A DNA stretch of 64,000 nucleotides from Phytobacter palmae (GCA_900112785.1 FONB01000002.1:372001-436000), one strand, 5' to 3'; shown: positions 1 to 11,811, numbered from the stretch's first letter. Program-made: numbers and translations. Notes: generated from the letters alone by a model not told the origin.

Positions 1-338
1 CGCTGGCGGCAAGGCCGGATGTGCTGTTGTGCGATGAAGCCACCAGCGCGCTGGATCCGGAAACCACCGCTTCTGTCCTGGCGCTGCTGGCTGACATAAA
101 CCAGAAGCTGAATTTAACCATTGTCCTGATTACGCACGAACTGGACGTGGTAAAAACCCTGTGCGATCACGCTGCGCTGCTGGAAAACGGCGAAGTCAGG
201 GAGAGTGGGAAAATCGCTGATCTGCTCACTGCCCCGTGGTCAAAACTGCGCCATGCGCTATTACACGATCCCCAGGCTGAGCAGGATTTCCTTGCCCGCC
301 ACGGTTTTAACGGGAGGCCTTTATGCGGGGTAGCATGA
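1..338 (+). CDS. ABC importer ATP-binding protein, MetN/SfbB-like (5' truncated by window edge)
   Basis: C-terminal part of an ABC transporter ATPase whose start lies outside the window. The frame is open from base 3. The visible part holds the Walker B/D-loop segment ([12 protein letters not shown]) and the H-loop histidine (VLITHELD), the residues that close the ATP sandwich. It energises the permease encoded next; the two genes overlap by 4 nt (ATGA). Sequence and partner resemble methionine importer MetN and the Salmonella sfbABC system. It ends soon after the nucleotide-binding core, so the C-terminal NIL/ACT substrate-sensing domain of MetN seems absent. The ABC class is certain; the substrate is inferred only. 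Confidence 0.85.
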   Translation, partial: LAARPDVLLCDEATSALDPETTASVLALLADINQKLNLTIVLITHELDVVKTLCDHAALLENGEVRESGKIADLLTAPWSKLRHALLHDPQAEQDFLARHGFNGRPLCGVA

Positions 339-994
339 GTTGGGAAGATCTCTGGCCGTTGCTGCTCAACGGCACGCTGGAGACGTTATATATGGTGGCC
401 CTGGCGTCGCTGTTTACCGTGCTGATCGGTCTGCCGCTGGGCGTCATTCTGTTTCTTTCGCGCCGTAATGGCCTGTTTCCCCTGCCACGCGTCAATGCGC
501 TGCTGGGGGCGATCGTCAATTTTGGCCGTTCGTTACCCTTCATCGTGCTACTGATAGCGCTTATTCCCTTCACGCGTCTGCTGATCGGTACCACCCTTGG
601 CAGCACTGCCGCAATAGTGCCTATCACCATTGGCGCATTCCCTTTCTTTGCGCGACTCACCGAAAGCGCGCTCGATGAAGTGGATTACGGACGTATCGAA
701 GCCATTTTGTCCATGGGGGGTAACGTCTGGCATGTGATTACAAAAGCCCTGTTGCCCGAAGCGCTACCAACGCTGCTCGCGGGGATAACACTTACGGTTG
801 TGATGCTAATTGGCTTCTCATCCATGGCAGGCGTTATTGGTGGTGGTGGGTTGGGCGATCTCGCTATTCGCTATGGCTATCAGCGTTTTAACGATCAGGT
901 GATGGTGGGTACCGTGGTGATCTTACTGTTAATGGTGCAAGGGGTGCAGATGGCCGGCGATCGTCTGGTGCGCCGACTGGCGCACCGACGGTAG
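335..994 (+). CDS. ABC importer permease, MetI/SfbC-like
   Basis: Integral membrane permease of about 219 residues with five or more hydrophobic segments. The EAA-type loop that contacts the ATPase is seen as [12 protein letters not shown]. Overall similarity is to MetI (methionine importer), including the [20 protein letters not shown] region, and the arrangement matches Salmonella sfbC. I chose the ATG at 335 because it overlaps the stop of the upstream ATPase by 4 nt, which suggests coupled translation; an ATG at 323 adds four residues and also has a GGGAGG upstream. The binding-protein gene must lie outside the window. It converges on the PTS gene with a 1-nt gap. Substrate not determined. 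Confidence 0.8.
   Translation: MSWEDLWPLLLNGTLETLYMVALASLFTVLIGLPLGVILFLSRRNGLFPLPRVNALLGAIVNFGRSLPFIVLLIALIPFTRLLIGTTLGSTAAIVPITIGAFPFFARLTESALDEVDYGRIEAILSMGGNVWHVITKALLPEALPTLLAGITLTVVMLIGFSSMAGVIGGGGLGDLAIRYGYQRFNDQVMVGTVVILLLMVQGVQMAGDRLVRRLAHRR
967..986. terminator. GC-rich hairpin at sfbC-like 3' end
   Basis: An 8-bp perfect stem (GGTGCGCC / GGCGCACC) with a 4-nt loop lies in the last codons of the permease gene. It has no U-tract, so it is at best a weak or Rho-assisted terminator between two convergent genes. Confidence 0.3.
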
Positions 995-995
995 G

Positions 996-2363
996 TTACT
1001 CCGCTGTGTCTTTGCCGACCAGCAAGGTTGTCAGCAGGAAGGAGAGCACCAGCGCCATCGCCACTCCCGAGAGTGCAAAGACGAAATACGGGCCAATATA
1101 CGCAGGCAGACTAAAGATGCTCGACAAAATGTAGCCATACAGCCGCACGCCAAAGAAGGCAATGAACGCAGAGGCCAGGGCGCTGGCCACCGTGGCGGCA
1201 ATGAACGCCTTTTTGTAACGCGTCAGGACACCAAACAGGGCGGGTTCCGTTATACCCAACAGCGCGGAGATCGCGGCCGACAGGGTCACCGTTCTGTCCT
1301 GACGGTTTTTACTTATCCGCCAGATGGCGAACGTCGAGCCGGCAATCGCCATATTCGCCATAAACATCATCGGCATCAGCATGTCATAGCCATGCTCACT
1401 AAAGTTTTGCAGAGCGATAGGCGTCATGGCGTGATGCATGCCGGTCAGAATCGCGACCGGGCGAATCGCCCCCACTACCAGCCCGGCAAAACTGGCCGAA
1501 ATACCAAACAACCCCTGAATAAAGAAAGCCAGCGCTTTCCCCAGCCAGATCCCAATCGGTCCGATAATTACCAGTGCCGCCAGCGCCCCCAGAAATAAGG
1601 TCAGCGTAGGCGTGAAGACCGTCTTTAATACGTCCGGCATTATCCTGTCCACCCAGCGGTGGATATAGCTCAGCGCCAGAATAGAGAAGATGACCGGAAT
1701 CACGCTTGAGGCGTAGTTAAACACCGAAACCGGTAGCGCATTGAGTAACCAGAAAGCACTCACCGCCCCTTCCTGATGCGCCGCCAGCGCTTTAGCGGCA
1801 TCGATCAGTGATGGATACATTAAACAGGCTGCAACGGCTGCTGCCAGATATTCATTGGTCTTGAAAATTTTTGCCGCCGAAACCGCCAGGAAAAACGGCA
1901 GGAAATAAAAGACACCACTGGCGATCAAATCAATTACCACCACGGTATCGCTTTTCGCCGAAACCACTTTCAGGGCAATTAATCCGGCCAGCAGGCCTTT
2001 AATCATCCCGGCACCGGCAATTGCAGGCACGATAGGACCAAACACGCCTGATACAGTATCCATAAACATCGAGACCAGGCTTTTACGCCCTTTAACATGC
2101 GTCTCGCCTTGTGGGGCTTTTCCCAGCGCCGTTAGCATTTGCTCATACCAGCTGTTGACCTTCGGCCCGATAACAATCTGAAACTGGTCGCTTTGCAGTT
2201 GCGCCCCCAGAACCCCCGGCAATGCCTTAATGGCACTCTGATCGACTTTATTATCATCCACCAGATCAAAGCGTAAGCGCGTCATGCAGTGCCAGACATT
2301 GTTGATATTATCCTGTCCACCGACCAGACGAATAATATTAGTGATGGCTTCTTGCGTCCCCAT
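996..2363 (-). CDS. PTS system EIIBC component, beta-glucoside (BglF) type
   Basis: 455-residue sugar-specific phosphotransferase permease. The N-terminal EIIB domain (residues about 1-85) has the phospho-accepting cysteine in NVWHCMTRLRF (Cys26). It is followed by an EIIC membrane domain from about residue 105 with roughly ten hydrophobic segments and the GITEPALFG signature. No EIIA domain is fused, so phosphate must come from an EIIA encoded elsewhere, for example Crr. The start follows an AGGAG site at good spacing. It is divergent from the dehydratase gene across an AT-rich 277-bp region with a CRP-like site, suggesting co-regulation. The sugar is unknown; the neighbouring dehydratase and GntR regulator point to an acid sugar or a precursor of one. 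Confidence 0.88.
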   Translation of the reverse strand: MGTQEAITNIIRLVGGQDNINNVWHCMTRLRFDLVDDNKVDQSAIKALPGVLGAQLQSDQFQIVIGPKVNSWYEQMLTALGKAPQGETHVKGRKSLVSMFMDTVSGVFGPIVPAIAGAGMIKGLLAGLIALKVVSAKSDTVVVIDLIASGVFYFLPFFLAVSAAKIFKTNEYLAAAVAACLMYPSLIDAAKALAAHQEGAVSAFWLLNALPVSVFNYASSVIPVIFSILALSYIHRWVDRIMPDVLKTVFTPTLTLFLGALAALVIIGPIGIWLGKALAFFIQGLFGISASFAGLVVGAIRPVAILTGMHHAMTPIALQNFSEHGYDMLMPMMFMANMAIAGSTFAIWRISKNRQDRTVTLSAAISALLGITEPALFGVLTRYKKAFIAATVASALASAFIAFFGVRLYGYILSSIFSLPAYIGPYFVFALSGVAMALVLSFLLTTLLVGKDTAE

Positions 2364-2640
2364 AAATGCTCCTGCAGGAATATTGTCGTTTTAATAGCTG
2401 TATCCAAGGTTAGAGAAAGAGAGAAAAGTAAACAAACCAATAAAACATGAGACACATCACAAATTACCATAACAAAGCAATGAAAATGACATTAAAAGCA
2501 AAATTGGTACGGTTTTTAATTAAATTAAAAAGAAATAACTAACCAAAAAATTTATAAAAAAAACGGTTTACCTCAGCGCAAAATTAAGGGGATGATAATA
2601 CCCATTCCGGTATATCACTTCGCTGTAAAGGAGTTTCCCA
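2364..2640. promoter_or_regulatory. Divergent PTS/dehydratase control region
   Basis: AT-rich 277-bp region between two divergent starts. A CRP-like sequence, CATGA-N6-TCACA, occupies about 2446-2461; its right half-site is perfect and its left half imperfect. This suits catabolite-controlled sugar genes. I see no clear copy here of the GTGTTATAACAC palindrome found upstream of the gntR gene. Confidence 0.4.
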
Positions 2641-3840
2641 GTGACGCCAACCGTAATTAAAGATATCGAATGTTTTATCACTCGCCCCGACAGACATAAT
2701 CTGATTACCGTACGGGTGACGACCGATAAAGGCATCACAGGCCACGGCTGCGCCACCTTTCAGCAACGCCCGCTGGCCGTGAAAACCATGGTCGATGAGT
2801 ATTTGAAACCCCTTCTAATCGGCCGTGACGCCAACAATATTGAAGATCTCTGGCAAATGATGAACGTCAATGCCTACTGGCGAAATGGCCCCGTAATGAA
2901 TAACGCCATATCCGGCGTGGATATGGCGCTGTGGGATATTAAAGGTCAACTTGCCGATATGCCGCTTTATCAACTGCTGGGCGGCCAGTCCCGGGATGCC
3001 ATCGCCGCTTACACTCATGCCAGCGGTGAAACGCTGGAGGAGCTATTTGCCAGCGTAGACTGCCTGCGCGAACAGGGTTATCGCCATATTCGTTGTCAGT
3101 TGGGTTTTTACGGCGGCACGCCCGCGCAATTACATACGCCAGAAAACCCAACGCCAGGCGCCTGGTTCGATCAGCAAGAGTACATGGACAACACCGTCGC
3201 TATGTTCAGGGCGCTAAGGGAAAAATACGGCTTCGGGCTGCACCTTTTGCATGACGTACATGAACGTCTTTTTCCCCAGCAGGCAATCCAACTGGCGAAA
3301 CAGCTTGAGCCGTATCAGCCCTATTTCATTGAGGATATTTTACCGCCGCAACAGAGCGCCTGGCTTGAACAGGTACGCCAGCATAGCTGCGTGCCGCTGG
3401 CGATGGGGGAACTCTTTAATAATCCGGCCGAATGGCATGATGTGATAGTAAACCGTCGTATTGATTTTATTCGCTGCCATATATCGCAAATCGGCGGTAT
3501 TACCCCGGCGTTAAAACTGGCTGTGCTGTGCCAGGCTTTTGGCGTGCGCCTTGCCTGGCATGGTCCGGGCGATATGTCCCCTATTGGTGTCGCGGTGAAT
3601 ACACATCTCAATATTCATCTGCATAACGCGGCCATTCAGGAGTATATTCCGCGCACTTCGCAAACTGACAATGTCTTCCCCGGCGCTCCGGTGGTGAAAG
3701 AGGGTTTTGTCTATGCGCCGCAAACGCCAGGCATCGGCGTGACCTTTAACGAAGAGGAAGGCATACGCTACCCGGTGGTTTACCGCCCGCATGAATGGAC
3801 GCAAAGCCGCCTTCCGGATGGCGCAATTCATACGCCATAA
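2641..3840 (+). CDS. Enolase-superfamily dehydratase, mannonate/gluconate (ManD/RspA) family
   Basis: 399-residue protein of the mandelate racemase-like enolase superfamily. Likely reaction: dehydration of a sugar acid to a 2-keto-3-deoxy acid in the cytoplasm. The metal-binding triad sits on successive beta-strands: Asp205 (in LLHDVHERL), Glu231 (FIEDILPP) and Glu257 (AMGELFNN), with the 26-residue spacing seen in D-mannonate dehydratase. His207 and the His in WHGPGDM are candidate acid/base residues. Members are often annotated as starvation-sensing protein RspA or D-galactonate dehydratase family, and many have low or no measured activity, so the substrate is open. GTG start. It is divergent from the PTS gene and converges on the GntR gene with a 1-nt gap. 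Confidence 0.85.
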   Translation: MTPTVIKDIECFITRPDRHNLITVRVTTDKGITGHGCATFQQRPLAVKTMVDEYLKPLLIGRDANNIEDLWQMMNVNAYWRNGPVMNNAISGVDMALWDIKGQLADMPLYQLLGGQSRDAIAAYTHASGETLEELFASVDCLREQGYRHIRCQLGFYGGTPAQLHTPENPTPGAWFDQQEYMDNTVAMFRALREKYGFGLHLLHDVHERLFPQQAIQLAKQLEPYQPYFIEDILPPQQSAWLEQVRQHSCVPLAMGELFNNPAEWHDVIVNRRIDFIRCHISQIGGITPALKLAVLCQAFGVRLAWHGPGDMSPIGVAVNTHLNIHLHNAAIQEYIPRTSQTDNVFPGAPVVKEGFVYAPQTPGIGVTFNEEEGIRYPVVYRPHEWTQSRLPDGAIHTP

Positions 3841-3841
3841 A

Positions 3842-4558
3842 TCAGCCGTCGCCTTTGCGAAAAGCAAGGTTTGCCCGGTTATGCGGAATCACATAAGTGC
3901 AGGTATAGTTGATGTCGATGATATCGCTGATTTCATACACCCTGCCGCCTTCCAGGATCCCGCGATTACTGATGTGCATAGCCGGGCTGCCTTTCTTGCA
4001 GCCCAGCAGCGCCGCCTGTTCACGACTAACATTAACGGCACGGTAGGTCGTCAGCATATGTGAGATCTGATACCCTTTGCTCAGGACGTACTGTTGCAGT
4101 GAACTCTCAATGATCTGTTGATTCAGATCGGCAAAATCAGCAGCAGGCATACGCGAGATTTCAATTTGTACGGCCTCTTCATCCACAAAGCGCAGTCGAC
4201 AAAATTGCCAGATGAAGCTCTCATCTGTCAGCCCAAAGATCTGCTGTTCATCGCGGTCAGGACGTTTCTTATGCAGGCTAATCAGACGAAAACGGATCTG
4301 ATCGAAACGCTTTTCAGTAATGGAGTTGTAAACCAGCGGGTTGTTGCGCGCCTGCTCGTTAATCCAGATCCCGGAGCCTTGAACGATCCGCACGACGCCA
4401 ATACTCGCCAGCTTTTCGACCGCCTGGCGAATGGTAAAACGGGAGACACCATACTCCTGTGCTAACTGCCTTTCAGGGGGAAGTTTGCGCGGACCGGATT
4501 CGTTATTTTGATAAATTTTACTTAAGAGATCCTGCGTCACAAATTCTTTTTTCTTCAT
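3842..4558 (-). CDS. GntR-family regulator, HutC/UTRA subfamily
   Basis: 238-residue transcription factor. The N-terminal winged helix (residues about 8-70) shows LPPERQLAQEYGVSRFTIRQ and the wing motif VRIVQGSGIWI. The C-terminal UTRA ligand-binding domain spans about residues 90-235. It probably represses or activates the divergent PTS and dehydratase genes in response to a sugar or sugar phosphate; this is inferred from position only. Its own upstream region contains a perfect 12-bp palindrome, a plausible autoregulatory operator. Confidence 0.88.
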   Translation of the reverse strand: MKKKEFVTQDLLSKIYQNNESGPRKLPPERQLAQEYGVSRFTIRQAVEKLASIGVVRIVQGSGIWINEQARNNPLVYNSITEKRFDQIRFRLISLHKKRPDRDEQQIFGLTDESFIWQFCRLRFVDEEAVQIEISRMPAADFADLNQQIIESSLQQYVLSKGYQISHMLTTYRAVNVSREQAALLGCKKGSPAMHISNRGILEGGRVYEISDIIDINYTCTYVIPHNRANLAFRKGDG

Positions 4559-4593
4559 CCCTGCAATTCCTGAAAGAAATCAAACATTGACGC

Positions 4594-4605
4594 GTGTTAT
4601 AACAC
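4594..4605. promoter_or_regulatory. Palindrome GTGTTATAACAC, candidate GntR operator
   Basis: Perfect 12-bp inverted repeat 36 bp upstream of the gntR start and 53 bp before pdeB. HutC-type GntR proteins bind short AT-centred palindromes with GT/AC ends, so this may be an autoregulatory site. It could also affect pdeB. Confidence 0.35.
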
Positions 4606-4657
4606 TTGCTGGTCTCAAATACGCTTGTTTCTCAGTATCAAACAGGGATTTTTGGTC

Positions 4658-6217
4658 ATGACAAACCGACGATTAGTTAGCCTTATTACAGGCGTACTGC
4701 TGTTCGCCGTTCTCTTGCCGGTGGCTTTAAGCGTCTGGCTGGCGCATCGCCAGGCTGAAGAGTCGTTTATGAACGAACTCAATACCTTCTCCGCATTAGT
4801 TAAAATGCGTGCTGACCGTGTGGTTAGCCAGGGGAAAACGGCCTTGCGCCAACTGGAAACCTACGATGGTATTTCGTGTAGCCAGGATCACCTGCTGGCC
4901 ATGCGACGTATCTCTTATACGTTTCGCTATGTCCAGGAGGTCATCTACCTCGAAGGGACAATCCCGCTTTGTTCGTCGCTGGAGAGAAACAGCAGCAGCG
5001 CTCCCTTTCCCGCGCCGCAAAGGATCACTAAAGATGGTTTTCGCGCCTGGCTGACCAGCCATAACGATTTGGGCCTGACGCGTGCAATGGTCGGCCTTGG
5101 CACTCGTCGCTATATCGTTATCACCGACCCACTCTCTTTTATTGATGTACTCTCCTATGGCCCATGGCCTATCAACATTGCCCTTGTCGGGACAAGCAGC
5201 GGGCGGGTAATTGCCAGCAGTCGCACGCTGGATCCGGACATGCTAAAGCAGATTGATCTTCACACCCCCACCCAAAAGCTTATCGGTGGCGAAGCGTGGA
5301 ATACTTTGCTGGAGCCAGAACTGGGGGTAACCATTATCACCTGGGCGTCGCTGACGCCACTTAAGGAGAACTGGCATCGATTATTGATCATCTGGGTGCC
5401 TGTTGGCCTGCTGCTGAGCGTGGTGCTGGCCTTCTTTTTATTACGCATGCTGCGTCGACTGCAGTCACCGCAACATCGTATGCAGGATGCCATTCGCGCA
5501 CGAGAAATAGAGATGTTCTACCAGCCGATTGTGACGCTGGCTGACGGGAAGATTGTCGGTGCGGAAGCGCTGGCCCGCTGGCCACAGGCAGATGGCACTT
5601 TCCTTGCGCCAGATACCTTCATTCCCCTGGCTGAACAAACGGGGCTGATGCCGCAACTGACAAAAGTGATCATCGAAAAAGTATTTGAGGATATGGGACC
5701 CTGGCTCCAGGAAAACCCGGATCTGCATGTCTCCATTAATCTTGAGCCCTCCGATCTGTTAACCCTGACGCTTCCGACGCAATTACAGCAACTGTGCAAT
5801 GACTGGCAAATTTCGCCATCACAAATCGCGCTGGAAGTGACCGAACATGGTTTTGCCGATCCTGCGACCTGCGTGCCCACCATCACAGCATTACGTGCAG
5901 CCGGACACGCCATCTATATCGATGATTTTGGTACGGGTTACTCCAGCCTCAGTTACCTGCAAAATCTGGATGTCGATATTATTAAAATCGACAAATCCTT
6001 TGTGGATGCGCTGGAATACAAAAACATGACCACGCATATCATCGAAATGGCCAAAGCCTTAAAGCTGGCGATGGTGGCCGAGGGTATCGAGACTGAAGGG
6101 CAGCTCAAATGGCTTAGCGAACATGGCGTGCAGTACGGTCAGGGCTGGCTATACAGCAAAGCGCTGCCCAAAGAGGCGTTTTTGTGCTGGGCAGAAAGCA
6201 ACCGCAATGCTCCCTGA
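4658..6217 (+). CDS. pdeB: Cyclic-di-GMP phosphodiesterase PdeB (YlaB)
   Basis: 519-residue inner-membrane protein. Layout: first membrane helix (about residues 7-27), a periplasmic CSS-motif sensor domain with conserved cysteines (ISCSQDH and PLCSSLE), a second helix at about 245-265, then a cytoplasmic EAL domain (about 275-515). Catalytic motifs are intact: EALARW, the N of ININLE-type strand (SINLEPSD), DDFGTGYSSLSYL, KIDKSF and EGIE. It hydrolyses c-di-GMP to pGpG, with activity set by the redox state of the periplasmic cysteines in this family. The start follows E. coli YlaB; the Shine-Dalgarno sequence is weak. In E. coli it also neighbours ybaA. Confidence 0.93.
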   Translation: MTNRRLVSLITGVLLFAVLLPVALSVWLAHRQAEESFMNELNTFSALVKMRADRVVSQGKTALRQLETYDGISCSQDHLLAMRRISYTFRYVQEVIYLEGTIPLCSSLERNSSSAPFPAPQRITKDGFRAWLTSHNDLGLTRAMVGLGTRRYIVITDPLSFIDVLSYGPWPINIALVGTSSGRVIASSRTLDPDMLKQIDLHTPTQKLIGGEAWNTLLEPELGVTIITWASLTPLKENWHRLLIIWVPVGLLLSVVLAFFLLRMLRRLQSPQHRMQDAIRAREIEMFYQPIVTLADGKIVGAEALARWPQADGTFLAPDTFIPLAEQTGLMPQLTKVIIEKVFEDMGPWLQENPDLHVSINLEPSDLLTLTLPTQLQQLCNDWQISPSQIALEVTEHGFADPATCVPTITALRAAGHAIYIDDFGTGYSSLSYLQNLDVDIIKIDKSFVDALEYKNMTTHIIEMAKALKLAMVAEGIETEGQLKWLSEHGVQYGQGWLYSKALPKEAFLCWAESNRNAP

Positions 6218-6258
6218 GTTTGCACCCTTTTGACAGTTTTACTTAAGGAGTTTGTGCA

Positions 6259-6444
6259 ATGAAAATGCAACCTGGCCGCTGCATGGGGTACGCCATTAAC
6301 TGGCCCCCAGCCGGCGTAACCGCAAACCCTGCATGGCGCCGGAGGGGATTGTTTCGTGCTGATGGCGACGTTATCGGCCACAAGGCGTTGTTTATCCTGA
6401 TGCCTGAGGATTATTCGTCCAGCAATGGGGCAAAGCCACCATAA
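6259..6444 (+). CDS. Possible small protein downstream of pdeB (unknown)
   Basis: 61-codon ORF (begins MKMQPGRCMGYAIN) preceded by an excellent Shine-Dalgarno, AAGGAG at 6245-6250, eight bases before the ATG. A TTGACA-like hexamer lies at 6230-6235. The last 34 nt overlap the 3' end of ybaA on the other strand. I recognise no family; the composition (W, R, P, G rich) is not strongly protein-like. It may be a genuine small gene, a pdeB-linked reading frame or chance. Confidence 0.35.
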   Translation: MKMQPGRCMGYAINWPPAGVTANPAWRRRGLFRADGDVIGHKALFILMPEDYSSSNGAKPP

Positions 6445-6764
6445 ATCATGCGCTTGCTATCAAAAGGCATCTGGTCTCCCAGCTCGCGCATGCGTGGATC
6501 GGCCATCATTTTTTGATTGGCAGCATCACGGACCTCTTTAGAGGGATATTCAATCCAGCTAAAAACTATCTCTTCATGATCTTCCGCTTTTACCGCACGA
6601 CGAAAGTCGGTGAAATTTCCCGCCGGGACGTCATCCGCCCAGCACTCCACAATCCGCGTTGCGCCAAACGCTTTAAATAGCGGAGCAGCCCTGGCCGCGA
6701 GTTGCAAATAAGCGTCCTTCTTATCTGCCGGAACCGCCACCACGAACCCGTCGACATACTTCAT
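6411..6764 (-). CDS. ybaA: DUF1428 family protein YbaA
   Basis: 117-residue cytoplasmic protein matching E. coli YbaA in length and sequence (starts MKYVDGFVVAVPADKK). DUF1428 proteins have a dimeric alpha/beta-barrel, ABM-like fold; no reaction is established. The start at 6764 is set by homology; the frame extends further upstream but not as YbaA. It lies 62 nt after lacZ on the same strand with only a T-less hairpin between, so here it may be transcribed as the distal gene of the lac unit, unlike in E. coli where it sits next to ffs. Confidence 0.92.
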   Translation of the reverse strand: MKYVDGFVVAVPADKKDAYLQLAARAAPLFKAFGATRIVECWADDVPAGNFTDFRRAVKAEDHEEIVFSWIEYPSKEVRDAANQKMMADPRMRELGDQMPFDSKRMIYGGFAPLLDE

Positions 6765-6788
6765 GAGTGAGTCTCCGAAGTGAACCGC

Positions 6789-6810
6789 GCAGCGGGACGA
6801 TTCCCGCTGC
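6789..6810. other. lacZ-ybaA intergenic hairpin
   Basis: Perfect 9-bp stem GCAGCGGGA / TCCCGCTGC with a 4-nt loop. It is not followed by a T-run on either strand. It could protect the lacZ 3' end or cause partial termination, but it does not look like a full intrinsic terminator. Confidence 0.5.
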
Positions 6811-6826
6811 GTCTGGCTCATTAAGT

Positions 6827-10006
<3,180 letters not shown>

Positions 10007-11089
10007 TTAGCGACGATCGAGCAGTGCGGCAAGTTGTGCCAGCTCTTTCAGTCGTCTGGCCAGCGTCTCGCCGCTGACGTTAATGGATGATACCGGCGAG
10101 GTCGAGGCCCGCTCCACCAGGGTTACGGGCAGCAGCGTCTGTCTCACCGCCGTATCGTCACCGGAAAGGCGTGCAAGGAGCCATTCCACGCTGCGTTCGC
10201 CTGCGGTTTTGAACGCCTGATGAATGGTCGTGAGCGGCGGCGAATACCAGGCGCTGTCGGCCGTATCATCATAACCGACAACTGAAATCTGCCCCGGTAC
10301 GGTTAAGCCCCGCTCCGCACAGACACGAATCACACCAAGAGCCATCTGATCATTGGCGACCAGAATAGCCTGCGGTGGTGTATCCGCCGCCAGAAGCAGA
10401 TGACCTTTTTCATAGCCGGACGCCGCACTCCAGTCGCCATATTCACAGCCACAGGGCGATAACCCCGACTCTTCCAGTGCCGCAAGCCATCCCGACATTC
10501 GTGCCCTTGCAGAGACCGATGATTGCGGTCCTCCAAGCAATGCAATACGCAGATGCCCCTGTTCCAGCAAGTGTGCAACGCCAAGCCGCGACCCCTGGTC
10601 GGCATCAAAAATCAGACTATTGACGGCCGCCGTTTCACTGACATCAAGAAAGAGAACGGGAACCGGACCTGCCAGCGCCGATACGGCCTCTGCCTGTTCA
10701 TCATCCAGCGGGACGTTAACCAGCAATCCATCAACCCGCTGAGCCAGTAGATCCTGCACTGCGGCTGTACATCCCCGGGCATCCTGCACTTCCGGCATCG
10801 AAATGATCACATTCACGCCGGATTGGGTGGCACGTGATTTCACCGCCGAGGCTATTTGGGAGGGGGCATGCAGGGCCAGGTCAGAAGTCAGCAGCCCCAG
10901 CGTTCTGGTCCGTTTACCCGCCAGTTGCTGCGCCCCGCGATTAGGGATGTAGTGCAGCTCCGCCATCGCCGCCAGCACTTTGTCCCGCGTTCGCGTCGAG
11001 ACATGCTCGCCCTGATTGATAACGCGCGAAACGGTTTGGTAAGAGACCCCGGCAAGGCGGGCGACATCATAGAGCGTAATGGTTTTCAT
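10007..11089 (-). CDS. lacI: Lac repressor LacI
   Basis: 360-residue LacI/GalR repressor. The headpiece (residues 1-60) has TLYDVARLAGVSYQTVSRVINQ, with the Tyr-Gln-Arg recognition residues of E. coli LacI. The hinge reads NRGAQQLAGK. The periplasmic-binding-like core contains SLALHAPSQI-type, SSVSAR and NDQMALG motifs of true LacI. The C-terminal leucine-rich tail (LARRLKELAQLAALL) is the tetramerisation helix, so looping is possible. ATG at 11089 gives MKTITLYDV; an upstream ATG at 11098 adds three residues. lacI is directly upstream of lacZ in the same orientation, as in E. coli. It is clearly diverged from E. coli LacI, especially in the core. Confidence 0.95.
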   Translation of the reverse strand: MKTITLYDVARLAGVSYQTVSRVINQGEHVSTRTRDKVLAAMAELHYIPNRGAQQLAGKRTRTLGLLTSDLALHAPSQIASAVKSRATQSGVNVIISMPEVQDARGCTAAVQDLLAQRVDGLLVNVPLDDEQAEAVSALAGPVPVLFLDVSETAAVNSLIFDADQGSRLGVAHLLEQGHLRIALLGGPQSSVSARARMSGWLAALEESGLSPCGCEYGDWSAASGYEKGHLLLAADTPPQAILVANDQMALGVIRVCAERGLTVPGQISVVGYDDTADSAWYSPPLTTIHQAFKTAGERSVEWLLARLSGDDTAVRQTLLPVTLVERASTSPVSSINVSGETLARRLKELAQLAALLDRR

Positions 11090-11205
11090 GGCACTCATCT
11101 GGCGACGGATTTCGCGCCAGTGTACCCGATTACGCCAGCAACTGTTATGCAGGTGAAAAAAATGCCAGCAAGGCTGTCAAAACGCGTCAGGGAAACAAGG
11201 TGGGT

Positions 11206-11240
11206 AAAAGAAATAACGACGAGCCAGACTGGCCCGTCGT
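11206..11240 (-). terminator. Putative terminator downstream of the coupled small-gene pair
   Basis: A 12-bp arm pair with one mismatch (ACGACGGGCCAG / CTGGCTCGTCGT on the minus strand, 11216-11240) is followed by a T-rich run, TTATTTCTTTT. It sits about 105 nt past the stop of the small-gene pair and before lacI, so it would insulate the two units. The remaining bases from 11099 to 11344 show nothing else I can name. Confidence 0.5.
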
Positions 11241-11344
11241 AAGCATCGTCCGTGATGATGATGAGATGGTTACAACATATTTATATTTTCAATCATCATC
11301 ACAAAACTCAATGCAATTTAAATGACAGTTTCATGACAATGAAA

Positions 11345-11563
11345 TTACTGCTGACGCGGAATAGGAAAACCTTTTATAGAAATAACAAAACTATCGCCTT
11401 CTTTTTTTATTTTTGCGCCAGCATCACACCAGTCGGTTGCGATGCGAAAGAACTCATCACTACCAATATTCCAGTTTAAACGGACATGTTTTACAAAACC
11501 TGATCGTAACAGGTCACAGGCCTCGCAATAATTGCTGGCCGTTGAGAGCAGTTGTTGGTTCAT
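11345..11563 (-). CDS. Hypothetical small protein, second gene of coupled pair
   Basis: 72-residue protein (MNQQLLSTASNYCEACDLLR...). Its ATG overlaps the stop of the upstream ribbon-helix-helix gene as ATGA, a 4-nt overlap typical of translational coupling. No signal peptide or membrane segment; two cysteines in NYCEACDLL plus one in DWCDAG; predicted mixed alpha/beta. I do not recognise the family. The architecture (small DNA-binding protein first, unknown small protein second) resembles type II toxin-antitoxin operons, but no toxin motif is visible, so that is only a hypothesis. Confidence 0.7.
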   Translation of the reverse strand: MNQQLLSTASNYCEACDLLRSGFVKHVRLNWNIGSDEFFRIATDWCDAGAKIKKEGDSFVISIKGFPIPRQQ

Positions 11564-11811
11564 TTTTTCTTCTTCAGAAGTTTGCGTAATGCTTTGATTT
11601 CTTTTGGATTTAAAGGAGCAGTACATTCTTCTTCAAGGTGTTGATTATCAATATCCTCTTCCGATACTCCGCCCTGTTCAACTGACTGAAACGCCAGCAG
11701 CAACAGTTTTTCAGTCGCCGTACTGAGGTTCTCATTATTTTCTTCTGCGTAATGACGGAGCTTCTCTTTCAACGCCTGATCAATTTTGACGTTCAATACC
11801 GCACTGGTCAT
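11560..11811 (-). CDS. Small ribbon-helix-helix-like protein (possible antitoxin/regulator)
   Basis: 83-residue protein. The N-terminus (VLNVKIDQALKEKLRHYAEENNENLSTATEKLLL, in the first 40 residues) fits the beta-alpha-alpha pattern of CopG/MetJ-Arc ribbon-helix-helix DNA-binding proteins. The middle is acidic and the C-terminus is very basic (ALRKLLKKKK). Good Shine-Dalgarno (AAGGG) seven bases before the ATG. Such proteins usually autoregulate; direct repeats and a palindrome lie just upstream. Coupled to the next gene by ATGA. Local DNA is AT-richer than the flanking core genes, suggesting acquisition. Confidence 0.72.
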   Translation of the reverse strand: MTSAVLNVKIDQALKEKLRHYAEENNENLSTATEKLLLLAFQSVEQGGVSEEDIDNQHLEEECTAPLNPKEIKALRKLLKKKK

